Under the pieces are notes generated by a model that did not search any database, had not been told where the DNA came from, and saw only the letters and a list, made by a program, of their open reading frames with translations. A stretch of 64,000 nt of DNA from Ilumatobacter fluminis (GTDB lineage: Bacteria > Actinomycetota > Acidimicrobiia > Acidimicrobiales > Ilumatobacteraceae), in NCBI RefSeq assembly GCF_004364865.1, contig NZ_SOAU01000001.1, positions 1,674,001 to 1,738,000 of the forward strand. The letters are read 5' to 3'. The position numbers and the translations under genes are program-made. Shown in pieces: positions 45,748 through 53,850 of this stretch (position 1 is its first letter; each line of letters starts with the position of its first letter).

Positions 45748-46872
45748 ATGGCGATCTACACCGCGGGGCGGCGACGCACGATCCTCGTCCTGTTGCTGAC
45801 CTCGGTCCTCCTCATCACGCTCGACCTGCGCGGCAACGCCGTGTTCAACGGCGTTCGATCCGGGTTCGAGTACGCGTTCCGTCCCTTCGAGATCGCCGGC
45901 GAGGTCGTGACCCGACCCGTCGAGCGAGTGTGGAAGGGCATCACCCAGGTCGACGAGCTCGAAGCCGAGGTCGAACGACTGCAGGAGACGGTCGACCGGC
46001 AGCGTCAGCTCGAGATCGCCGGCAACAACGCCCTGATCGAGAACCGCGAGCTGCGCGACCTCCTCGAGATCGAGTCCGTCGCCAACTTCGACCTCGTCCA
46101 GGCGTCGATCATCGGCTCGTCACCGAGCAACTTCGACCAGCGGGTCGAGATCAGCGCCGGCTCGACCGACGGCATCCGGATCGGCATGCCGGTCGTGAAC
46201 AACGCCGGCCTCGTCGGGCGGATCACGCAGGTCAACCCGACGACCGCCGTCGTGATGCTCGCCACCGACCCGCAGTACCACGTGCCGGTCAAGGTCGTCG
46301 CCGAGGTCGCCGCCGACGACCCCGAGATCGCCGAACCCGTGACCACGACGCCGAGCGGCGTTCCGGTCGACGAGCTGACGGGGGAGAGCACGACGTCGAC
46401 CACATCGACCACGACATCGACCACCACGACCACGACGACCACCACGACGCTGCCGGGCGACGAGGGCGAGACGGGCGAGACGGGCGACAGCGTCCCCGAC
46501 GAACTCGCCGTGCCGACCGACACCACGACCACGACGAGCACGTCGACGACCACGACGACGACCCTGCCTCCGGTGATCATCACGCGCGAGACCGGCGTGC
46601 TCGACGGATACGGCGGCGATCGCCTGCCGCGTGTTCGATTCATCGCCGATTCGCCGCAGTTCGGTCGCATCAAGGAAGGCGACGCCGTCCTGACGTCGGG
46701 CGGCAGCGAGAGCCTCGCGCCGCCGAACATCCCGGTCGGCCGCGTCGCCAACGTGATCAACAACGCCGGAACGCAGGGCCTCGAACTCGAAGTCGAACTC
46801 AACGCCGACCTCGACCGCCTGAACTTCCTGACGGTCGTGCTCTACCTGCCGCCCCAGGGCTCGTCGCTCTGA
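45748..46872 (+). CDS. mreC: MreC with Thr-rich insertions
   Basis: Elongasome scaffold, anchored by one N-terminal helix (about 8-26), with a coiled coil (about 68-110) and a beta-domain outside the membrane. 374 residues. The core motifs NNAGLVGRI and GDAVLTSGGSESLAP are present. Two Thr-rich inserts, at about 214-236 and 258-276, split the beta-domain. Family members are usually shorter there, so these are lineage additions that resemble cell-wall-spanning linkers. It begins 14 nt after the mreB stop. Confidence 0.93.
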   Translation: MAIYTAGRRRTILVLLLTSVLLITLDLRGNAVFNGVRSGFEYAFRPFEIAGEVVTRPVERVWKGITQVDELEAEVERLQETVDRQRQLEIAGNNALIENRELRDLLEIESVANFDLVQASIIGSSPSNFDQRVEISAGSTDGIRIGMPVVNNAGLVGRITQVNPTTAVVMLATDPQYHVPVKVVAEVAADDPEIAEPVTTTPSGVPVDELTGESTTSTTSTTTSTTTTTTTTTTLPGDEGETGETGDSVPDELAVPTDTTTTTSTSTTTTTTLPPVIITRETGVLDGYGGDRLPRVRFIADSPQFGRIKEGDAVLTSGGSESLAPPNIPVGRVANVINNAGTQGLELEVELNADLDRLNFLTVVLYLPPQGSSL

Positions 46873-46873
46873 C

Positions 46874-47404
46874 ATGTTGGCAGCGCTGCTCCACAGTCCG
46901 CTGCCGCGGCTGATCCCGATCGGGATGATCCTGCTCGCCTTGCAGAAGACACTGTTCGTCGAACTGCAACCCTTCGGCGTGATCCTGCAGCTCGTGCTCG
47001 CCTTCGCCGCATCGGCCGGCGCCGCGGGCGGCTCCGAGCGGGGCGCGCTGGCCGGGTTCGTGCTCGGCATCATGTTCGATCTCGCAATCGGCACGCCGCT
47101 CGGCTCGTCGTCGATCGCAATGGGGCTCGCCGCCTGGGTCGCCGGCATGGTGCACCTGATCCGGATCGACGCCACCTGGTGGATCTCGGCGATCTTCGTC
47201 GGAGTCGGCGCCGCGGTCGGCGAGACCTCGGTGCCGGTGATCCGGCGTTTCACCGGCGAGGAAGACGCCTTCGTCCCCGAGATGTGGACGATCGTGCCCG
47301 TGGTGGCCGTGTCGTCGGCGATCATGAGCATCGCGTTCGTGCCGTTGGCGCGATGGTCGCTCGGCCTCGCCAGGCCCGAGTGGAAGGTGCCCGTCGATGC
47401 CTGA
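46874..47404 (+). CDS. mreD: Rod shape-determining protein MreD
   Basis: 176 residues, integral membrane protein with about five or six hydrophobic segments (MLAALLHSPL start; LVLAFAASAGAAGG; AGFVLGIMFDLAIG; GLAAWVAGMVHL; WISAIFVGVGAAVG; IVPVVAVSSAIMSIAF). It is assigned by position directly after mreC (ATG 2 nt after its stop) and by the topology with a GFVLGIMFDL segment typical of MreD. The sequence itself is poorly conserved in the family. Confidence 0.88.
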   Translation: MLAALLHSPLPRLIPIGMILLALQKTLFVELQPFGVILQLVLAFAASAGAAGGSERGALAGFVLGIMFDLAIGTPLGSSSIAMGLAAWVAGMVHLIRIDATWWISAIFVGVGAAVGETSVPVIRRFTGEEDAFVPEMWTIVPVVAVSSAIMSIAFVPLARWSLGLARPEWKVPVDA

Positions 47405-47481
47405 GATCGCGATGAGTGTCACAACCGATCCGACGAGGGTCGCGACGACCGGTCCGTGGCCGACGGTGCGAGGATGGTCGG

Positions 47482-49722
47482 ATGGCGATTGATCGACGTG
47501 CCGCGCGCCTGGGCGTCCTCGCGTTCGTCGGGCTGGCGTTGTTCTCGCTGCTCGGCGTCCGTCTGTGGTTCCTGCAGACGGTCAAGGCCGACGAACTCCA
47601 GGAAACGATCACGGTCTCGCGTACCCGCACCGTGCAGCTGGCGCCCGAACGGGGCCGGATCGTCGACGTGGAGGGTCGCATCCTCGCCGACAACGAGCGC
47701 GTGCTCTCGGTCGGCGTCGACTGGGACGTGCTCCGTCGGAAGTCGGAGCGCGAAGACATCTTCACCCGCCTGTCGGGGTGGGTCGATGTCCCGGTCGAGA
47801 CGATGGAGGAGAACTTCGACCCCTCGGGTCGGACCGTCAACCCCTTCCTCCCGTACATCGTGCGTGAAGACATCGACGAACCGACGGCCATCGCGATCCT
47901 CGAACGAGCCGAAGACTTCCCCGGTGTCTCGATCGAGACGAGTTGGAAGCGCACCTACCCGTACGGACAGCACGCGGCCCACGTCGTCGGCTACATGGGC
48001 GCGATCACCGCCGAACAGGTCGACGATTTCGAGGAGGCCGGCTATCTGCTCGACGAGCGGGTCGGCCAGTTCGGCGTCGAACGCAGCATGGAGTCGGTGC
48101 TGCACGGTTCGTGGGGCTACCGCATCATCGAGGTCGACGCGGCCAACCGTCCGGTCCGGGTGATCGAAGAAGTGCCGCCGATCAACGGGTTCGACGTCCA
48201 ACTCACGATCGATCTCGAGGCCCAGCAGTATCTCGAACAGTCCCTCGAGACGACCTTGATCGCTCGACGCTCGCAGACCGCCGACAACCCGGTCGTCACC
48301 AAACCGGACGGCACCCGCGAGAAGATGGACCTCACCCAGCCGGACCGGGTGAGCTACAAGGCGCCGGCCGCATCTGGCGTCATCATGGACTACACGACCG
48401 GTGACGTGCTCGCCATCGCGAGCTATCCCGGTTTCGACAACCGCTGGTTCGAGGCCGGCATCTCCGGCGACAAGTTCCAAGAGGTGTTCCCGGTCACCGA
48501 CGACCCCGACAAGTCGATCCTGGTCAACCGGGCGGTGCAGGGGCGCTACAACCTCGGTTCGACCTTCAAACCGTTCACCGCGTATGCAGCGCTCAACACC
48601 AACCTGCTGTCGGCCGGCGACTTCTACCTCGACCAGGGCCGATACACCCTGAGCGACGAGTCGGTCTCGTCCGACAAGTGCACCTCCGGCCTCGTCAAGT
48701 GCGAGTACAAGAACGCCACGTGCGGCAACGGCCTGCCGTGCCGGTACGGCAGCGTCAACGTCGAGAGTGCGCTCGCCGTCTCGTCCGACACGTTCTTCTA
48801 CCGCATCGGGGAAGAAATCATGCTGCAGAACGAGTTCCAGCCGGTGCTGCAGAACCAGGTGCGCCTGTTCGGGTTCGGGGCCGACAACGGGATCGAGCTG
48901 CCGTTCGAGTTCGACGGCACCGTGCCCGACGCCGAACTCAAGCAGCTCTACGCCGAACGTGGCGTGATCTCCGAGGCCGAGGGACAGGACTACTACGTCG
49001 GCGACAACGTCCAGCTGTCCATCGGCCAGGGGCTGCTGTCGGCCACACCGCTCCAGCTCACGACGGGGTACGCGGCGATCGCCAACGGCGGATTCGTGAT
49101 GCAACCGACGATCGTCAAGGCGATCTGGAACCCCGGGTTGCCCGACAGCGAGACCGTCGGCTTCGTCGACTTCTCCCGCGGCACCGTGTTCGAAGATCGC
49201 AGCGAACCCGAACTCATCCGCCAGATCCCGATGCCCGACGAGATCCGACTGCCGATCGTCCAGGGTCTGCGGCGCGTGATCTACGGCCCGGGCGTCGACA
49301 GCGACTTCTACCACAAGACCACGGGTGAGTGGCTCTTCGCCGACTACCCGCGCGGCTCCGAGGCGATCCCATTGGCCGGCAAGACCGGCACCGCCCAGGG
49401 CTTCGGGAACTACCCCTGGAACGACTCCTCTGCGTTCAGTGCGTTCAGCACCGACGAGGAACGGCCCTGGGTCGTCACGGCGTACATGGAGAAGGCCGGC
49501 TACGGGTCGCAGGCCGCCGCTCCCGTCGTGAAGTGCAACTTCCTCGCCCTGGCGGGGTTGACCCCGATGGACCAGGTCGAACTCGCCGAGCCGCTCGACG
49601 TCACGTCCAACCTGGCCGCCGAGCCGCAGCAGATGCCCGACGCCAACCGTCCCGGCGGACCGGCGTGCTGGCAGTCGCGCTTCGACAACGGCGTGCTCAC
49701 CGACCCACAGGGTGTCGAATAG
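47482..49722 (+). CDS. mrdA: Penicillin-binding protein 2 (elongation transpeptidase)
   Basis: Monofunctional class B transpeptidase that works with RodA in cell elongation. 746 residues. One N-terminal helix (about 9-28) is followed by a PBP dimerisation domain and the transpeptidase. SxxK is S360-T-F-K363, the second motif is SSD at 434-436 (Asp in place of the usual Asn), and KTG begins at Lys634. A Cys-rich insert (four cysteines at about 399-422: C7xC6xC5xC-type) sits in the extracytoplasmic part and may form disulfides. ATG 47482 is chosen to place the basic residues before the helix; an in-frame GTG further upstream is possible. Confidence 0.93.
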   Translation: MAIDRRAARLGVLAFVGLALFSLLGVRLWFLQTVKADELQETITVSRTRTVQLAPERGRIVDVEGRILADNERVLSVGVDWDVLRRKSEREDIFTRLSGWVDVPVETMEENFDPSGRTVNPFLPYIVREDIDEPTAIAILERAEDFPGVSIETSWKRTYPYGQHAAHVVGYMGAITAEQVDDFEEAGYLLDERVGQFGVERSMESVLHGSWGYRIIEVDAANRPVRVIEEVPPINGFDVQLTIDLEAQQYLEQSLETTLIARRSQTADNPVVTKPDGTREKMDLTQPDRVSYKAPAASGVIMDYTTGDVLAIASYPGFDNRWFEAGISGDKFQEVFPVTDDPDKSILVNRAVQGRYNLGSTFKPFTAYAALNTNLLSAGDFYLDQGRYTLSDESVSSDKCTSGLVKCEYKNATCGNGLPCRYGSVNVESALAVSSDTFFYRIGEEIMLQNEFQPVLQNQVRLFGFGADNGIELPFEFDGTVPDAELKQLYAERGVISEAEGQDYYVGDNVQLSIGQGLLSATPLQLTTGYAAIANGGFVMQPTIVKAIWNPGLPDSETVGFVDFSRGTVFEDRSEPELIRQIPMPDEIRLPIVQGLRRVIYGPGVDSDFYHKTTGEWLFADYPRGSEAIPLAGKTGTAQGFGNYPWNDSSAFSAFSTDEERPWVVTAYMEKAGYGSQAAAPVVKCNFLALAGLTPMDQVELAEPLDVTSNLAAEPQQMPDANRPGGPACWQSRFDNGVLTDPQGVE

Positions 49723-49726
49723 GGCG

Positions 49727-50881
49727 ATGGCGCTCGAGTTCTTCGTCCGCAAGCCCGACAGCGGGCTCGGGAACATCCGGTCCAGCCCGGCCGACCCGTA
49801 CCGCAACATCGACTGGGTCCTGATGTTCACCCAGGGTCTGCTGACCGTCATCGGGTGCTTCGTCGTCTACTCGGCGTCGTGGACACGCATCGACGACGAC
49901 CCGTACGCGTTCGTCACCCGTCAGGTCGTGTTCGCGATCGCCGCCGGCGTCGGCATGGTCATCGTGATGTCGCTCGACTACCAGTTCTTCAAAGAGCGTG
50001 CGGCGCTCCTGTACTCGATCACGATCGCGCTGCTGATGCTGCTGCTCGTGATGGCGTTCGTCATGCCGTCACAGAGCGAGATCTCCTTCGACCTCGGACC
50101 GCTCAACTTCCAGCCGGCCGAACTCGCCAAGTTCACGACCCTGATCGCGCTGGCGGCCTACCTGGCCGACGAACGGAGCGACGAGGTCAGTTACCCGCGC
50201 TTCCTCGGTGGACTGATCCTGGTCGGCACGCCCGCCACGCTGATCATCCTCCAGCCCGACCTCGGCTCGGCGTCGGTGATCATCTCGATCGCGATGGGCG
50301 TGCTCCTCGTCGCCGGCGCCAAGCCTCGCTACATCGCCCTGATCTCGTTCCTGTCGGTGATGACGGTGGCCGGTGCGTTCGTCGGTGGGTTCGTCAACGA
50401 GTACCAGAAGGAACGCTTCCGGGTGTTCTTCGGTCAGAACACCGACGAGAACTCGATCTACCAGGTGCGGAATGCCATCCGGGCGCTCGGCACCGGTGGT
50501 GTGTTCGGCAAGGGCTGGCTCGAGGGGCAGCTCACCAACGACGGCAGCGTGCCCGTCATGTGGGCCGACTTCCCGTTCGCCGCGGTCGGCGAGCAGTTCG
50601 GCCTGGCCGGTTGCGCGGTGCTGCTGTTCCTGTTCATGGTGATGCTGGCCCGGATCTGGCGCATCGCGACCCTGTCGAAAGACCTGCTCGGCACGTACCT
50701 GTGCGCCGGCGTGTTCACGATGCTCCTGTGGCAGGTGTTCCAGAACGTCGGCATGACGCTCGGCATCATGCCGGTGACCGGATTACCCATGCCGTTCATC
50801 TCGTACGGCGGATCGAGCCTCCTCAGCTACTTCGCCATGATGGGCATCGTTCAATCCGTCCACATGCGAAGGATGAGGTGA
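49727..50881 (+). CDS. rodA: RodA-type SEDS glycosyltransferase
   Basis: Polymerises lipid II in the elongasome together with PBP2. 384 residues with about ten hydrophobic helices. SEDS features visible are FQPAELAKF, QPDLGSA and the C-terminal MPVTGLPMPFISYGGSS. ATG 49727 is used; GTG 49712 overlaps the mrdA end and would add MSNRA. The last sense codon and the stop (AGG TGA) belong to the first copy of a 65-bp tandem repeat, so the C-terminus MRRMR was possibly trimmed by repeat insertion. Confidence 0.95.
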   Translation: MALEFFVRKPDSGLGNIRSSPADPYRNIDWVLMFTQGLLTVIGCFVVYSASWTRIDDDPYAFVTRQVVFAIAAGVGMVIVMSLDYQFFKERAALLYSITIALLMLLLVMAFVMPSQSEISFDLGPLNFQPAELAKFTTLIALAAYLADERSDEVSYPRFLGGLILVGTPATLIILQPDLGSASVIISIAMGVLLVAGAKPRYIALISFLSVMTVAGAFVGGFVNEYQKERFRVFFGQNTDENSIYQVRNAIRALGTGGVFGKGWLEGQLTNDGSVPVMWADFPFAAVGEQFGLAGCAVLLFLFMVMLARIWRIATLSKDLLGTYLCAGVFTMLLWQVFQNVGMTLGIMPVTGLPMPFISYGGSSLLSYFAMMGIVQSVHMRRMR

Positions 50882-51093
50882 CCAGATGGGGTCAGGCACC
50901 TTCTGGCACTCCAGGTCTGGCCCTGTTCCGGCTGCACGCCAGGTGACCAGATGGGGTCAGGCACCTTCTGGCACTTCAGGTCTGGCCCTGTTCCGGCTGC
51001 GCGCCAGGTGACCAGATGGGGTCAGGCACCTTCTGGCACTTCAGGTCTGGCCCTGTTCCGGCTGCACGCCAGAAGGTGCCTGACCCCATCTGG
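50876..51093. repeat. Three 65-bp tandem repeats with an inverted end (REP-like)
   Basis: Copies at 50876-50940, 50941-51005 and 51006-51070 are nearly identical (two or three variable bases). Each contains CCAGATGGGGTCAGGCACC and TTCTGGC. The complement of that 26-bp core follows at 51068-51093, making a 26-bp stem with 51012-51037. GGTCAGGCACC-type motifs recur as REP elements handled by RAYT transposases in many bacteria; the assignment here is inferred. It occupies the gap between rodA and the radical SAM gene. Confidence 0.85.
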
Positions 51094-51139
51094 GGGCATC
51101 GCTGGGAGTGAATCTCCTGGCAGGTAGGCTTGACACGAC

Positions 51140-53134
51140 ATGTCTACGCTCTGGCCGCGGATCGAACCGCTCCTGGCCAAGGTGCAGAAGCCAGCTCGAT
51201 ACATCGGCTGCGAAGACGGTGCCACCACCCCCCGGCACACCGACGACGGGGACGCGGTGGCATGGTTGCTCGCCTATCCCGACACGTACGAGATCGGCCT
51301 GCCGAACCAGGGGCTCCAGATCCTCTACGAAATCCTGAACGAACGCGACGACGCCGTCGCCGAACGCACCTACGCGCCCTGGACCGATCTCCTCACCGAG
51401 ATGCGGGCCGCCGAGGTGCCGCTGTTCAGCGTCGACACCCACCGTGCAGCGACCGAGTTCGACGTGCTGGCGTTCAACCTGTCGTCCGAGCTCGTCTACA
51501 CGAACGTGCTCGAGATGATCGACCTCGCAGGCTCTCCGATCCACGCCGCCGAGCGCGGCGCCGACGACCTGGTCGTCATCGTGGGCGGACACGCCGCCTT
51601 CAACCCCGAACCGCTCGCCGATTTCATCGACGCAGCCGTGCTCGGCGAAGGCGAAGAAGTCGTCAGCGAGATCACCGAGGTGCTGGGGGAGTGGAAGCGC
51701 TCCGGACGCGCCGACCGCGAGGGCATGCTCCGTCGCCTCTCCCAGGTGCCGGGCGTGTACGTCCCGTCGATGTACGACGTGACGTACCACGAGCCCACCG
51801 ACGACGATCCGATCGGCACGATCGAGGCCGTCACGCCGCGATACCCCGACGTGCCCGACACGGTCGACAAGCGCACCGTTGCCGACCTGGGGGAGTGGCC
51901 GTACCCGAAATCGCCCCTCGTCCCCCTCACCGAGGTCGTCCACGACCGGCTCAGCGTCGAGGTCTTCCGAGGCTGCACCCGCGGGTGCCGCTTCTGCCAG
52001 GCCGGCATGATCACCCGCCCGGTCCGTGAACGGCCGGCCGAGCAGGTCCGCACGATGGTCAACGACGGCCTCCGCCGCGCCGGGTACGACGAGGTCAGCC
52101 TGACCTCGCTCAGCACCGCCGACTTCTCCGACATCGAGCCGGTCGTCAAGGGGATCATCGCCGACAACGGCGACGCAGCGAACAGCTGCGACACGCTCAC
52201 GATCAGCCTGCCGTCGCTGCGCGTCGACGCGTTCACCGTCGGGCTCGCCGGCGAGGTGCAGACCGGGCGCCGCAGCGGCCTCACGTTCGCCCCCGAGGGT
52301 GGCTCGTGGCGGCTCCGCAAGGTGATCAACAAGCTGATCACCGAAGAGGATCTGTACGGCGCCGTCGAGTCGGCGTTCAGCCAGGGCTGGACCCGGATGA
52401 AGCTCTACTTCCTCACCGGCCTTCCCACCGAGACCGACGAGGACACCCTTGGCATCGTCGAACTCGCCGCCAACTGCGTCAAGATCGGCAAGCAGTACAC
52501 CAACCGGGCGTCGGTCACGGTCAGCCTCGGCGGCTTCGTGCCCAAGCCGCACACGCCCTTCCAATGGTTCGGGCAGAACACCCACGAAGAACTGCGCCGT
52601 AAGATCGGCCTCGCCAAGGACGCCGCCAAGAAGGCCAAGGGCGTCCAGGTGAAGTGGCACGATGCCGCGGCGAGCACCGCCGAGGGCATCACGAGCCGCG
52701 GCGACCGTCGCATCGGCGCCGTCATCGAGCGCGTGTGGCGCAACGGCGGTCTGTTCCAGGAGTGGGGCGAGCACTTCGACCTCGACCTGTGGTCCGACGC
52801 GATGGAGGCCGAGGGTCTCACCGTCGACTGGTACGTGTACCGGCATCGCGAAGAGTCCGAGATCCTGCCGTGGGAACACCTCACCGCCGGCCTGCACAAG
52901 GACTTCCTGTGGGGCGACTGGCAGGACGCGCTCGCCGAGGCGGGCGTCGAAGACTGTCGCTGGACGCCCTGCTACGACTGCGGCGTCTGCACCGGGTACG
53001 GCATCGAACACGTCGTCGCCTCGCCGATCGCCCCGGCCGGCGGCAGCCAGGGAACCGGCCAAGACCTCAGCCGCGGCGGCGAGGTGCCGGTACAGATCAT
53101 GCGCCGACCCACCCCGGCCGGAGCGACGTCGTGA
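51140..53134 (+). CDS. TIGR03960-type radical SAM protein with B12-binding-like domain
   Basis: 664 residues. The N-terminal part (about 35-190) is cobalamin-binding-like. The radical SAM motif is CTRGCRFCQAGM (CxxxCxxC). TIGR03960 members are found next to a DUF2344/TIGR03936 protein and upstream of rne, as here, and their substrate is unknown; a role in RNA or ribosome maturation has been suggested by context. TAGGCT (51125-51130) precedes the ATG by 9 nt. A C-terminal CDYCG-like set (YDCGVCTGYG) may bind metal. It overlaps the next gene by 4 nt (GTGA). Confidence 0.9.
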   Translation: MSTLWPRIEPLLAKVQKPARYIGCEDGATTPRHTDDGDAVAWLLAYPDTYEIGLPNQGLQILYEILNERDDAVAERTYAPWTDLLTEMRAAEVPLFSVDTHRAATEFDVLAFNLSSELVYTNVLEMIDLAGSPIHAAERGADDLVVIVGGHAAFNPEPLADFIDAAVLGEGEEVVSEITEVLGEWKRSGRADREGMLRRLSQVPGVYVPSMYDVTYHEPTDDDPIGTIEAVTPRYPDVPDTVDKRTVADLGEWPYPKSPLVPLTEVVHDRLSVEVFRGCTRGCRFCQAGMITRPVRERPAEQVRTMVNDGLRRAGYDEVSLTSLSTADFSDIEPVVKGIIADNGDAANSCDTLTISLPSLRVDAFTVGLAGEVQTGRRSGLTFAPEGGSWRLRKVINKLITEEDLYGAVESAFSQGWTRMKLYFLTGLPTETDEDTLGIVELAANCVKIGKQYTNRASVTVSLGGFVPKPHTPFQWFGQNTHEELRRKIGLAKDAAKKAKGVQVKWHDAAASTAEGITSRGDRRIGAVIERVWRNGGLFQEWGEHFDLDLWSDAMEAEGLTVDWYVYRHREESEILPWEHLTAGLHKDFLWGDWQDALAEAGVEDCRWTPCYDCGVCTGYGIEHVVASPIAPAGGSQGTGQDLSRGGEVPVQIMRRPTPAGATS

Positions 53135-53838
53135 AGATCAGGTGCCGCTCGTCGAAGCTCGGCAAGGTCCGCTTCACGAGCCACCGCGACGCCGCTCGCA
53201 TCTGGGAGCGTGCGCTCCGGCGCGCCGAACTGCCGGTCGCGGCCACCGAGGGGTTCACCCCCCGACCCAAGATCAGCTTCGGCCTGGCGCTCCCGACGGG
53301 CGCCGAGTCGATCGCCGAGTACGTCGACATCGAGCTGCGTCCCGACGTCGCCGACGTCGATCTCGACACCTTGCCCGAGCGGCTCTCGGCTGCGCTCCCG
53401 AACGGCTTCGACGTCCTCGTCGTCGCCGAGCGTGAGCAGGGCGCGGCGTCGCTGCAAGAAGCCGTCACCTCCGTCACCTGGGAACTCTGGGCGCCGGACC
53501 TCGACCGTGACGCACACATCGACGCATGTCGGCTCCTCGACGCCGACGTGCTCGAGTTGGAACGGGAACGCAAGGGGAAGCGGAGCGTCGACGACGTCCG
53601 CCCGATGATCCTCGACGCGCAACCCACGGCGACGGGCGACCGGTTGGTCGTCCGTCTGGCCACCGTCGGACGAGCGCTGCGACCCGCAGAGTTCGCACAG
53701 CTGGCCTACCCGGACATCGAGCCGATCCTCGTCCGGGCGCTCCGTACACATCAATGGATCGATCGAGACGGACAGCCGGACGAACTGCTCCCGCTGCCCG
53801 CCGGTCTCGATGCGCGCCCCGTCGAGGTGCTCGCATGA
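53131..53838 (+). CDS. TIGR03936 (DUF2344) radical SAM-associated protein
   Basis: 235 residues. The N-terminus VKIRCRSSKLGKVRFTSHRDAARIW, with GFTPRPKISFGLALPTGAES, is typical of the family that accompanies TIGR03960. GTG 53131 overlaps the radical SAM stop, so it is translationally coupled. Function is unknown. RNase E/G begins 12 nt after its stop, making a three-gene unit. Confidence 0.9.
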   Translation: MKIRCRSSKLGKVRFTSHRDAARIWERALRRAELPVAATEGFTPRPKISFGLALPTGAESIAEYVDIELRPDVADVDLDTLPERLSAALPNGFDVLVVAEREQGAASLQEAVTSVTWELWAPDLDRDAHIDACRLLDADVLELERERKGKRSVDDVRPMILDAQPTATGDRLVVRLATVGRALRPAEFAQLAYPDIEPILVRALRTHQWIDRDGQPDELLPLPAGLDARPVEVLA

Positions 53839-53850
53839 CAAGGAACCCCA

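Noticed and set aside
50876-51093. A CRISPR array
   Set aside because: Repeats are contiguous 65-bp units without unique spacers and no cas gene is near.
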